From Lytechinus variegatus (Eukaryota; Echinodermata; Echinoidea; Temnopleuroida; Toxopneustidae): a DNA stretch of 64,000 nt. Where the stretch lies: assembly GCF_018143015.1 (NCBI RefSeq), contig NC_054743.1, positions 24,365,934 through 24,429,933 of the forward strand, given 5' to 3'. Every line of letters begins with the position of its first letter. Positions within the stretch are counted from its first letter, which is position 1. Below, one piece after another: positions 49,306 to 61,200 of this stretch. The notes under the pieces were generated by a model. It was not told the DNA's origin, made no database searches, and worked only from the letters and a program-made list of their open reading frames with translations. The translations under genes were made by a program, and so were the position numbers.

Positions 49306-49540
49306 CACTGTAAAAACTGCGGTGTTAAAACTGACTCCAATTGGTGTTCACAGAGGACCACACCCTGAGGTGTTAAAATTACACCCTAGAGATTAAACAT
49401 AGCACTAAATAGTGTAAATGTAACAACAAAAGTTGTTTTAATAACACCACCAATTTAACACCGGTGTAAAATATCTGGTGTGGTCCTCTATGTACTCTAT
49501 GTACACCGGTTAACACCACAGTTTTTTTCTGTGTATCTGC
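49306..49540. mobile_element. palindromic MITE (GGTGTTAAA type)
   Basis: The left end ACTGTAAAAACTGCGGTGTT is mirrored by the right end (reverse complement ACAGAAAAAAACTGTGGTGT). Inner words GTGTTAAAA and TAACACC and a GAGGACCACACC/GGTGTGGTCCTC pair recur. A terminus of this kind is, from memory, widespread in aquatic animal genomes. Confidence 0.65.
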
Positions 49541-51129
49541 TTCTGTTTTATGTAAGCACCTACTGGATAGGGTCAAATGGTCTAATTGACTATAGTAATT
49601 CAGTTAACTTTATTTGACCCTGGCAGTCCAGTGGGTGCTCAATCTATACTCTGTTATGGGTAATTCCATAAAATAATCAACTTTTTTTGTACGTCCGACC
49701 CCCATTTTTTCAAGTATTACTTCACTTCATAAACTGACCAAGTCATGGTCATTTGGGAGCATTACAGACTTTCAAAAGAACCAGAAATCAGAGACAGAAA
49801 GTTTCATAACTGAAGGTCCCACAAATAGGGGGTCGGACGTACATATATTTTATGGAATTGCCCTAGTATGTTTATTATGTGTTGTACTACAATGTACCAA
49901 TTTCTTATACTTTTCATTGCCAAAATAAATAATAATAATATATTTTATTATTATTATTGAAGCAATTTAGTCTCTTTAACTTCTTTATGGCAAAAGGATA
50001 TAACGATATACATGTATATCAAAAATATGAAATACAAACGATCAAATAAGCTAATCAAATTAATAATTCCAGTTCTCTATATAAGCAAAGAGTTTAGTCC
50101 GGATGCCACGCCGTAATTTTGAGTGTTATAGGCCTACATTATATAACAAATATGGATGAGTTTAGGAGAGATATTACTAAAATAACTTACTGGTGTCAGA
50201 GCCATGATGTGGAGCTATTAAAGAAGAGCCTTCTTCCTGACCTGTCTTGCTCGGATTTACTTCGATGCCAACCACAAAAATAAGTTGCTGCACATCTCAA
50301 CTCCTCCTCAACGCACCAAACACACAGGTCCTGTCACGGTCACGACCAGTGTCCCTCCCCTCCGGGGGGGGGGGGGGCACTTACATTGACGAGTGGATAG
50401 CATTCGCGACCCACAAGACACGTAAAAATGATGTCTTTTTCAAGATAGGGCACATTACCATGATTACGTACGTAATAAAAGTTCCAAAAACACTAAAATA
50501 ATGAAAAAAGGGTATCTATTTCGCAAGGAAAGCTACGTGCTTAGGGTCAAATTTGCGAGGGTATAAAATGTTTTATAAAGGATGTACTTTTTGCCCCAAC
50601 AGTCGAGGTGTGGGAGGTTGGGCCGTACTATAAACCCAATGATGTATATGTCGAGAAAGGTAAAAATGACGTCCGTGACATATAGGTGGTTTGAATCAAA
50701 ATTAATTAAACGGCTGTTTTCGACCTGCCGTACGGCTACCGTAGAGCAAATGTGACCAAGGTATAACACACCTCTCTTATTCCACCAAAGCATTCTAGCC
50801 TGAGATCCTATTGTTTTCTTGGGGTTAACTTGGATTGCTAGGATTGCTGAGAATACTAATATTCTCATTCCCATTAATTAAGATGCTTCTAAGATTAAAT
50901 TCCTGCATGTTCACTTTGTGACATGCATATTGTGGTTTACGTTGTGTTTATTTTCAATTTTAATTGACATTGAGAATTTCCCAAGGTGTGTATAGAACGA
51001 ATCAATAAATCCTTTTCCCATTCTTTATCCCCTCTCTCTCTTTTGTTTCTAAGATGGATTATTGGAATATGTGATATAATTTTCCGCCATTTTCTTGTTT
51101 TATCACTCTTTTAGATAATAGGAAACCAA

Positions 51130-52752
51130 ATGTTTCAGGTTAAATCCTGAACAATATGGATTTCGGCAGTCACATTCTACTGATCTTGCCTTGTTAAAAT
51201 TTTATGATCATGTTTCCAGTGCTCTTGCAGCTGGTGAAAATGTGATTGGTGTTTTCATGGATCTTAGTAAGGCTTTTGACACACTAGACCACACAATCCT
51301 TCTCTCAAAATTGGAACACTATGGAGTCAGGGGTGTAGCTTTAAAATGGTTTACAAGTTATCTAGCTATGAGAAAACAATTTACCTACTGTAACTCATTT
51401 AAGTCAGATATCTTGTCTCTGAGATGTGGCGTTCCGCAAGGATCCATCTTAGGCCCTTTGTTATTCCTTGTATATATCAATGATATTTGTGATGTTTCTA
51501 ATCTTTTTAAGTATACTTTATTTGCGGATGATACAAGTGTGTTCTTATCTCATCGTGAAATCAAAAGTCTTGAACGTACAATTAACTCTGAACTGCCAAA
51601 GTTGTATTCTTGGTTTAGAAGTAATATACTCTCTCTCAACGTTATGAAAACGAATTTCATTCATTTTAGTGGTAGGAAATCTAATGATAAGCATTCAATA
51701 AATATTTACTTAAACGGCACCCCAATTGAAAGAAAAGCATGTACGAAGTTCCTTGGTGTATATATCAATGAAAAACTTAATTGGAAAGACCAAGTGAATC
51801 ACATCAGTGCACCAATCTCTCAAAATATCGGTGTGTTGTACAAATTTAGATATTACGTTGCCACCAATATATTATTGATGCTATACAATACTCTTGTTTT
51901 ACCTTACATTTCATACTGCAATATTCTGTTGGCAACAGCTAAGGGTTTGACAAATAATATTCTTCTGCAAAAGAAAGCTATTCGAATATGTACTCGATCT
52001 GGTTTTAGAGACCACACAAATCCTCTGTTTGTAAAACTAAAGTGTTTGAAAGTTGACGACATACATTTTCTTCAAAATGCCATATTCATGTTTCGATATA
52101 ACGCAGGACTCCTGCCGGTCTCTTTTACTTCTATGTTTCAAACGAATAGTGCAGTTCACTCACACTACACAAGACAGGCATCTAATATACACTTAAACAA
52201 TCCTCTCACCGCATTAGCCCATAAGTCGATAAGGCATAATGGTCCAGATATTTGGAATTCCTTACCGCAAAGTATTCGCAATTCACGTAAAACATATTCC
52301 TTTAAGAAGGCAGTTAAGAGCATGCTCATCTCGAAACTATGATGAAAATGTAGGCATATAATGTTTTCTTCGAAGATAGTTCATGTCGTTGTATTTGCTT
52401 GACAAATTATGCATATATTCTTATATAAATTGGGGTACCCTCCTTTCTATTCTTGTGTCATCTTCTCTGTATACTTCTTTGTAAATATTGTATATACATG
52501 TACCTGTATTCATCTATACCCTTTCATCAGTTTTTTTTTTTTTTTCTGGTTAGCGTAAAATAATGGTTTTGTAATGACTCAAGCTTCAAGCTTATGTTGC
52601 AAGACCTTTGTGTGCTCTGTTAATGAGAGATTATGTAATATTTTCTTTACGTAATATTGTCTTTATGTAATAAACATGTATCACTGTATTTTCATATATG
52701 AGATTGTGGATGATGTGAACACACATGAAACAATAAATAAATAAATAAATAA
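51130..52752 (+). mobile_element. 5'-truncated non-LTR retrotransposon with open RT frame
   Basis: An uninterrupted frame runs from about 51140 (LNPEQYGFRQSHSTDLALLK) to TGA at 52340-52342. RT block A is FMDLSKAFDTLDH, block B is CGVPQGSILGPLLFLVYIND, and block C is LFADDTSVF with the catalytic FADD. The C-terminus has the RHNGPDIWNSLPQSIR signature of CR1/L2/jockey-type elements. Endonuclease and upstream RT fingers are missing, so the copy is dead on arrival despite an intact remaining frame. A ~400-bp 3' UTR ends in (AATA)n at 52731-52752. The clade differs from the 12775 element in block B and C sequence. Confidence 0.87.
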
Positions 52753-52915
52753 AACAATATAGCCTATAAAGGAAATAACAGTAAATGAGTACCATAGAGA
52801 AGCACATTGACGGATGACCATCTGCTCCAATTAACGCATCACTACATATTTTTCAGCCCACAAAACGGCATGACCGTAATGACAAGAGTATTTTTGTGCG
52901 ATTATTCCCTGATGG

Positions 52916-53828
52916 GGCATGTTGCAGAAAGAGTTGCCGCTTTAACCCTATCTAGGCCGGGGTATTTTGGGAGTTCATATGGCCGGGGGGGGGGGGGGCT
53001 CCCAGCCCCCCTTGAGATCTCGGCCATCGACCGCGCGATCGCGCCGAAAATTGGCACGCAGGTTGTCTAACATATAATTGTTTAGTAATTTATTTTAGGC
53101 GAATTGTTATTACGTAATTATGCTAATTTATGTGTAATTAGTATGCAAAATCATACTTTTTCCTCTAACTCCATAAATAAAGCTCCAAATGTTCTAATTT
53201 TTGGCACAGAAACTCTTTGTGATGTTCTTAGCAAATGTCCATGAAAAAATTGTGATATCTCTTATGTATTATATTGTTTTTTGTAATTTCTTATGTATTT
53301 CCTTTTTTTGGGACCCTTTGTTTTTCATTGTTTTTTCATTGAAATTCGTTATGGGGACTCTTCTAAAATCATAAACAGCATAAAATACATACATTTAGGC
53401 CAGCAAAACTAAAAATAATCATACATTTATGATTTTTGGTTCAAAACACAATTTACATTGACTTTGTACACGAAATCACGTTTTTGAGCAATATTTGGTC
53501 TGACATGCACTTACATAACGTTGGGTAATTTCAGAACCGCGAACCCAGATGACGCAAAATTGGTCTCAAAAGTTGCGCAAGACTTGAAAGTAAAGAGTCA
53601 GCGAGCAGCGCGGTCAAAAAATTTTGCGCGGCAAAAATATCGCGCGACTCGTTGAGGGGGGGGGGGGGGGGCTACGAGGCCCCCCCCCCATCCGGTCTAG
53701 ATAGGGTTAAACGCAAGTCAAATATCAAGCGCAAGTCCCGAATGCCGGTGCTTCCCTGGCTGAAAATCAAGTTACGCAAGATTTTTTGAGTTGCGTTTGA
53801 TTGCTTCTCTTTCAGCAAAAGGCCCCAT
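52916..53828. mobile_element. family C MITE interrupted by a TTAA element
   Basis: The outer left piece GGGGCATGTTGCAGAAAGAG TTGC and the outer right piece (complement GGGGCCTTTTGCTGAAAGAG) are the ends of a family C palindrome. The right piece also carries GCATTCGGGACTTGC, the phrase found in the loop of the 32540 copy. The two halves are separated by the 762-bp element at 52945-53706. Confidence 0.7.
52945..53706. mobile_element. TTAA-flanked non-autonomous transposon, 762 bp
   Basis: TTAA flanks both sides (52941-52944 and 53707-53710). The ends CCCTATCTAGGCCGG and (complement) CCCTATCTAGACCGG form ~15-bp terminal inverted repeats, each followed by a long G/C run. A TTAA target duplication is the mark of piggyBac and Kolobok superfamilies. 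No transposase frame. GCGCG-rich words near both ends. Confidence 0.75.
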
Positions 53829-54004
53829 TTAATGTTATATTTCCAATCATGGGCATATCCATCTTTCATGCGCTGATTCAGTGATTTCCTGATCAGATGC
53901 CCCCCCCCCTTGGATCAAAGGGAAGAGGAAACAACACTCTCTCTAGTCTCTGGACGTTATAATAAATTGTTTTGTTGGTTTATTTCCAATTCGTTTAATG
54001 CCAA

Positions 54005-54370
54005 TTAGTCCAATGGCCAGCTCTTCTGCATTTGGTCCACCATCAGTTCGTCCACTATCCACATGGCTTAATTGCCAATTAAGGCGTCAACTCACCATTT
54101 CGCCTAATACCCAATTGGTCCAAATAGCCGTTTAATCCATATACCATTTTAATTTGTCAAATTGGACTAAGTTTTAATTGTGCAAAATGAATGACGATGA
54201 ATGGATATTAGACCAACTGGTTATGGGACAAAATGGTCATGGACGAAATGGTGATTAGACGAAGTGATGCTTGGACCAAATGGTTGTTAGAGGAAATGCT
54301 GAAAGACGTAATGGGATTAGACTAAATGAAACTAGACTATGTGGTGAGTGGACGAGTTAATTTACCGTTT
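54005..54370. repeat. quasi-palindromic tract of degenerate ATTGGTCCA words
   Basis: The left half is built from TTTGGTCCA, TTCGTCCA, ATTGGTCCAAAT and TTTCGCCTAAT. The right half is built from their complements ATTAGACCAA, GGACCAAATGG, GGACGAAATGG and ATTAGACGAA. The words are short and vary, yet orientation changes near the middle (about 54170), so the whole tract could fold on itself. Confidence 0.6.
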
Positions 54371-54496
54371 TGCTCAGAAAGCATTACACTCATGCACAGA
54401 GTGTGTGTGAAACCGTCTTTTCACTTCCCTTTAATTCACTCAGTAAATAAAACTATAAAAAAAGCAATTAACATGAAGAAGAAGTGACAAGAAAGT

Positions 54497-54620
54497 TATA
54501 ATAATAATGGTATTTTATTCAAAGACTGTTCGCAGCAAGAGCTGAATTGTACAGAACTTTTACATAAAAAACAGCATTAAGCATAACAGTATCAAAATAG
54601 AATAATAAAAATACACAAAG
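54497..54620 (-). mobile_element. LINE 3' tail, antisense
   Basis: ATAATAATAATGGTATTTTA followed by TTGTACAGAAC and TTTTACATAAAAA. On the minus strand this reads as a 3' UTR ending in AATAAAATACCATTATTATT, the usual layout of a LINE end. Confidence 0.4.
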
Positions 54621-54958
54621 CATAAAATATCTACTATCATTAATACTTTGGTGGTTAATATGAATCAACAGATTATTTTCAAATATAACTGCAGAGGTTT
54701 CAAATTTTGCTTAAGTTTTTGTATCATTTTATTCTTTTAAATCATTTTATCGTATTTTAAGTTTTGATAAACACTTACAGTACCAAAGGCTTTTTTGATT
54801 GACAAGAAACGCTGTCCTTGATTTTAAAGTCATTGTTGTGCAATTATTTGGACTGGAGGGTCGGGTCAAGAATGTTAAATTTACAGACAATTTCTGTATA
54901 ATCTTTTATGTACAAACTTGAGACAAGCCTAAAGTTTACGAGAGGGGAAAACAGATTC

Positions 54959-54964
54959 TTTATT
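54959..54964 (-). terminator. candidate poly(A) signal of methyltransferase gene
   Basis: AATAAA on the minus strand, about 310 nt beyond the TGA at 55275. Use is inferred. Confidence 0.3.
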
Positions 54965-55274
54965 CTAAATATAACCAATAAAGAACAGACTACACATTTA
55001 AAAAAAATGTATATTGGGTTTTCCTATCTGTTTGAAAAGTTGAAACATTTTCCGTCCAATTTGGAGTCAGAAAAATATCATCAATTATTAAATGTTGATG
55101 CACCAAATATAACCATGGAAAATGCAAAAGCAAAAATGGTAAAATGTGGATTATTCGGTTAGAGTATAAAAAAAAACTCTATCCTACTACTGTATCATAA
55201 AACGTGAAAGTTTCCTGTGTTTCAAAAAACCGAGGGCTTCATTCGTTTACATCGGGTCACCAACCTGACGAGTG

Positions 55275-58200
55275 TCATTCCTTGGTAGCCACAATGGTCA
55301 TAGTTTTGGCCCTTCCCAGTTCACCTTGGTAAAAATTACCAGACCTCTTTGGAGTGACGTCACACATCCATTTGTACACGTCATCGATGAATTCATCTTG
55401 GTGTTCCACAGGGATGTTCTTTATCGGGTAAAACACGCAACGTAATTGTTCTGTATAACAAACATTGATAAGAAATATAACGATATACGGTAAAGTCACA
55501 AGACAATGTCAAAAATCATATTATCAGAGTTGAATATCGGCCATATAACCACTCACCCTATGACATTTTGGGTTGCTCCATGGGTGTCGATTTCTTGTGA
55601 TGATTGGGGGGATGATCGGCGAGGGCGAGAAGTGATCGAGCAAGGGGGGGGGGGGCGGTATTCCCCTCCCACGGTAGGGACTTTTCAAGAAATTGACATG
55701 CTAAAATCGCATTCTAGAGCATATTGAAATTACTTTCTAGCCTTCCTAATAATAATAATAATAATAGCCAATTTTTATAAAGCGTTTTCCCAGAATGGCC
55801 CAAAGCGCGTTACAGCATATTATTACCCCGGTCATTGGATTCATTTCAATCCCGCACGAAAATTGCACAATTTCCACTCCCTGGGGAGCATTCCTTGCAT
55901 TCATCGCAGCCTCATTATGGCGCTGGCAAAATCAAACATACAATATCTTTCACATCCTACGGGGTACCCATTTAGCACCTGGGTCGAGCTATATATAGGC
56001 CATCATAATGGTAGTCAACTTTCACTATTAAATTACCAAACATTGTTTAGGACTTTTTTCTCGTTAGCCATGAAGACAATCAATGATGCGAGCGCGGAGC
56101 GCGAGCTGAATTTTTTTTGACATTCCGACCTAAAATAAGGCAAACGCCAAGCGTGGTCTTGAAGAGGCTGCATGTCAAAACTATAGGTCATGTCATTAGT
56201 GGAACAAACAGATGCAAAAAGCCTCCGAACATACAGTACCAGTCAGATATCTTTAATACCTGTTTCGAAGCTATAGAAAGTTATTGTGTGTACAACACAG
56301 CACAATGCCAGTCATGGAAAGTTCATTGACCTTATTCAAATTCAACTCACATTCGAACTTGACCTGCACCTTCAAGAGATGGACCTCTTGTATGAATTTG
56401 GCAATCCTACCTCGAAGATATAGAAAGTAATTGTGTGTACAGCACAGCACAGTGTCAGTCATGGAAAGTTCATTGACCTTTGACCTTATTCAAATTCGGC
56501 TCACATTCGAACTTGACCTGCACCTTTAAGAGATGGACCTCTGTTATGAATTTGGCGATCTCACCTCGAAGCTATAGAAAGTTATTGGGTGTACAACACA
56601 GCACAGTGCCAGTCATGGAAAGTTCATTGACCTTTGACCTTATTCAAATTCAACTCACATTCGAACTTGACCTGCACCTTCAAGAGATGGACCTCTTGTA
56701 TGAATTTGGCAATCCTACCTCGAAGATATAGAAAGTAATTGTGTGTACAGCACAGCACAGTGCCAGTCATGGAAAGTTCATTGACCTTTGACCTTATTCG
56801 AATTGACTCATATTCGAACTTGACCTGTGCCTTCAGGAGATGGACCTCTGGTATGAATTTGGTGATCCCACCTCGAAGCTATAGAAAGTTATTGGGTGTA
56901 CAACACAATTGTGCCAGTCATGGAAAGTTCATTGACCTTTGACCTTATTCAAATTCGACTCATATTCGAACTTGACCTGTGCCTTCAGGAGATGGACCTC
57001 TGGTATGAATTTGGTGATCCCACCTCGAAGCTATAGAAAGTTATTGGGTGTACAACACAATTGTTGACGACGACGACGACGCCGGAAATAGTGATAGGAT
57101 GATAGTGATACGCTCAGCTACGCAGGTGAGGCAAAAACTGGGCACTCTAAGCACTTTAAAAACATGAACAGGATAGGTATTTAACAATTGATGCGAAGGC
57201 AAAACGTGAGCTGAACATTTTTGACGTTTTGACCCCCCCCCCAAAAAAAAGAGAATTGTAAGCACTTTTGTAATCATGAGCTGGATAGGTTATATAACTA
57301 AACGATTGATGCGAGCGCGAAGCGCAAGCAGAAAAAGAGTTTTTTTTTACCTAAATCGGGACACTCTATTTATACTTTGTTAATCATGAAAGCTAGCTTG
57401 GCTGGTATATTCCTATATAGGCCTATAATGCGAGCGCGAAGCGCGTGCAGAAAATTGTTGATATTCTGATCTGAAATTAGATTTTAGCATTTTTTAGATA
57501 AAGAACAATCTGCGTATCTCAATAAACATGCTTGTGCGTGTTCTAGATTTAGACCATAAACATATAAATGAAATCAATAATGCGAGCGCGAAGAGTGAGC
57601 TGAAAATATGTGATATTCCGAACTGAAATATGGTGAATTTAAGCACTATATCAAGCACTGTGTAGGAAAATTGTGAAGTGGATATGGATCACACTTAATA
57701 AACGATGCGATATTCTAAGAACATTCGTCATCATATGAAAATGAGGACTATCTTCCTCCTCCCACATGTCCTAGGTGCAAGATGAAACTTGTCGATATTC
57801 CATTCTGAAAATATGGACACTTTTATTACTATAGAAATTAGTTAAAATATTATTTACTTATCATTCTAATAAGCCTATTTAATAGTGCTAAATGTGCTGA
57901 TTTCAAGGCCAGAAAATTTGATATTTTAAGCACTTTTGTTATCATGAATAGGAAGCATGGGTAAATATTTTTTTTAACGATTGATGCAAGGACCAATCAC
58001 GAGCCGCAATTTTTCATTGATAAACTGTCATGAAAAAGCAATTTTAAGATGTTTTAGAATTTAGGTATACATACAAACAAAATACGAGCGCATAGCGCTA
58101 GCTGATGCGTTTGACAATCAGCCCTGATAAGGGATATTTTTAGAACTTTATGGAATACACGAAGAGGATAGGTACTTGACAAATCAAATAATGCGAGCGC

Positions 58201-61200
58201 GCAGCGCGAGCTGAAAATGTTGATATTCAGATCACAAAACGGACATTTTACAAAGCACCTTTTTAAAGATTAATTTGTAAGTCAAACAAAATATTGAAAG
58301 CTCGATGTCCGAGATGAAATATGGTTTGTATATTGACTTCAAAACTGGATATTTAAGCTTTATATAATATATCAGCCTATTGAGCAAGATATATATCATC
58401 GAACAAGCAATGCGAGCGATTGGAGCGAGCGAAAATTTAATATAGTGCTATGATAGTTTTTTTCCAAGTCTTCCCCTCATCCTATTCTCTTCATTCCTCT
58501 TTCTTCTCTTTTTATTTTCCTTTTTTTCTTTTCTTTTCTCCTCTCTTTTCCTTTTTTTCTCCCCTTTTTTGTTCCCCCAATAGGGGGACCCAGGCCCGTC
58601 GATCTGCCTATGAATTAATATATAATGCATATATATTTTTTTAAAACAATTTTGCTTTTATGCAACATCAAAATAAGAGAGGGCCTAAAAGTATGCATTT
58701 ATTTAACGCTCATGAGATTACCCTATATCAACAAGTTCACTTACCACACACAGATGAATGTGTTAACTGTTTTTAAAACAGACTTGTCAACTTCAGAAAA
58801 CTGAATTGGGAAACGATTTTTTTTTGGGGGGGATATATCCTCCATTCCCCCCCCCGGATCTATACCCATGGGTTGCTCAACATTATTCAGCTTGATAAAA
58901 TAAATAACGTCACCCGGATACCTTAAGTGTCCCCCGACCCTGAACCACATTTACTGATCTATGTAAATCACGTGCAGAACTTACTTTTGATGTCACTTTC
59001 CTTCCATTCAATCCAAGGGGGTTGCTTCACCTCTGAATGTTCAATGATGAAACCCACTGATCTCATAAGGTCCAGAAAACCCTCAGTACTCTTTGTTGGA
59101 AAAATCTCGTAGTTGCATTTCTGGAGACAAGTATTGCGTGTGACAAAAAAAGGACGAAAAAATAATGAAAAAAAAAACAACTCAACATTCATGAAATTTG
59201 AATGTTATTATGAAAGATTTGTGCTCCTTTTGTCGGTTTAGTCATTTATAAGCTTCTTGATAGCACTTTGTTGCTTATCAAGTTTTAACCCGTATCACGG
59301 GTGTAAATCCGATCGGGGATGGGGGATACACCCCCACTTTTCGGAGAGGGGATATGTATGTACAAGCACCCCCCCCCACTTTTCAAGATAGAATCTCTTT
59401 TTTTTTTAAATCATCAAATGGTTAATCCTACTGTTATAATGTGCGGATTTATTTGCTATTAAAGTGCTTAAATTGGCATGGGGAGGATTTCGTGAAAGGA
59501 CTTGTCGGATATTTTTATCTGACAAGTCCAATATTATCCGTGACAATTCCCTACGTTTAGTTTATTGAAAAGGTTATATACACTGCATCATGGGAGTTTA
59601 GTATATAATAAGTCCGAATAATAATAATAATAATAATTGGCATTTATATAGTGCTTTACCAATCTACGACTGTTCAAAGCGCTTCACAATTATTATTACC
59701 GGGTCACTGGATTCATAGCATTTCAAGCAGCCTGTTTACAATGGTTTAGCGCACACTTGCTAAACCAACCACAATAACCAAGCGATTCCAATGACTTTTA
59801 TACATGTATATGTTTATAACTTCCTGTAAATACACTTCCATGAATATGGTGGGGGGGGGGTGTCATGTAGTATATTCGTGGAAGTGGGGGATTTTGTAAA
59901 AAATATATTTTGCCCATCGTATATTCTTCAAGTTGAGTCTTCGATGAATTACTGATGACATTGATCAAATCAATGCCATTAATGAAACACATCTTTACCA
60001 TTGATTTTTATCCATTTAAAGGGGACTTTAAATTACATCAATTAACACAACAATGCAATAAATACTTCAAAAATTAATTTTGCTCAACATTCGGAATGCT
60101 GCATCACCTTCTAATAAAATCAGAGTATTCATAATATTTCCTTTTATATACATCATTGTGATATTTCCACGTTTTTGGAAGTTTATATTGTGACCCGTGG
60201 TGGCCTATAAATATGATCATTTTGTATGGCACCCTTATTTCCGATAATCATGGTCCTATTTTTATTTTTCTCTCATCTCACCTTTAACTAGTGAGCAAAT
60301 AAGTTTTCACTGAACAAAACTCGATCATTATTAATTCCTATTTGCTCTTTAAAAATATATTTCTTGTTTACATTCTTCTATAAGTTTACATTGTGATTTT
60401 ATACCCTTATCTTCTTTATAAATAACTAATGCATATAATTTTAAACGACTTACTGAAGAAAAAATTTCGAGGCTCGCTCATTACGCTCACTCGCCGCAAT
60501 TTCTCCTATAATTACACTCCCGTGAATGACGATTTGATAATCATTCTTTCTTCTAGCTATGGAAAAATTGCTCGCTCTCTCGCATTTGGATTATGAGTGA
60601 AACCCAGTAGTTTACATCACAACAAACCCGTTACAATATAGCCATTGAATAAACCAACAAAAATCGTGATATTCCTTCAAGTGAAAGATGGAAGTATTGT
60701 GTTAGGGCACTGAAAACGATTTTTTGATCGGGGTGATGATGTAAATATGACAAGCAAAAAACAAATATTAAAAAGAAGTGCACTGAAAATATTATGGAAG
60801 GTCATTTTGCTCCTGAGAAATTTTACAAGCAAAAAAAAAAACGTTTTCAATAAAAAATCGAGATCATTTTGGTTACATCTTTATCATTTTTTTTCTTCTC
60901 ATCTACCAGAATTACAGGGGTGCTGCGTGTATATATTCTCCATAGGCAGCACGGCCAGCAATTATGACGGCCATCTTTAAATTTTTATAGATTTTTCTTT
61001 TTTTACTTTTTAACAAAATACCATGCATATTTTCAATATACATTACTGGATATTGCTCTGAAAAGATACCAGTGTGCATGTGACTCTTCCTGTGACAAGA
61101 GATTAGCTAATCTCTTGTCACATTATACCGAATTGCTTCTTGGATTTTACATCAATGCCTTGCTCTATACCATGTCTGCTGCATATACTTCATCGTAATT

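Noticed and set aside
50533..50874. 113-codon minus-strand open frame
   Set aside because: No family resemblance; intergenic and without splice or promoter context.
54908..55162. 84-codon plus-strand frame starting with ATG
   Set aside because: AT-driven composition, no domain, lies antisense in the likely 3' UTR of the methyltransferase gene. Could be re-examined if plus-strand transcripts exist.
58745..58790. Small methyltransferase exon (DKSVLKTVNTFICV) with a GTAAGT donor
   Set aside because: Exon 58985-59120 joins the last exon 55450 directly in phase. Inserting this 46-bp piece would create a stop or a frameshift. It could be an alternative exon but is not needed.
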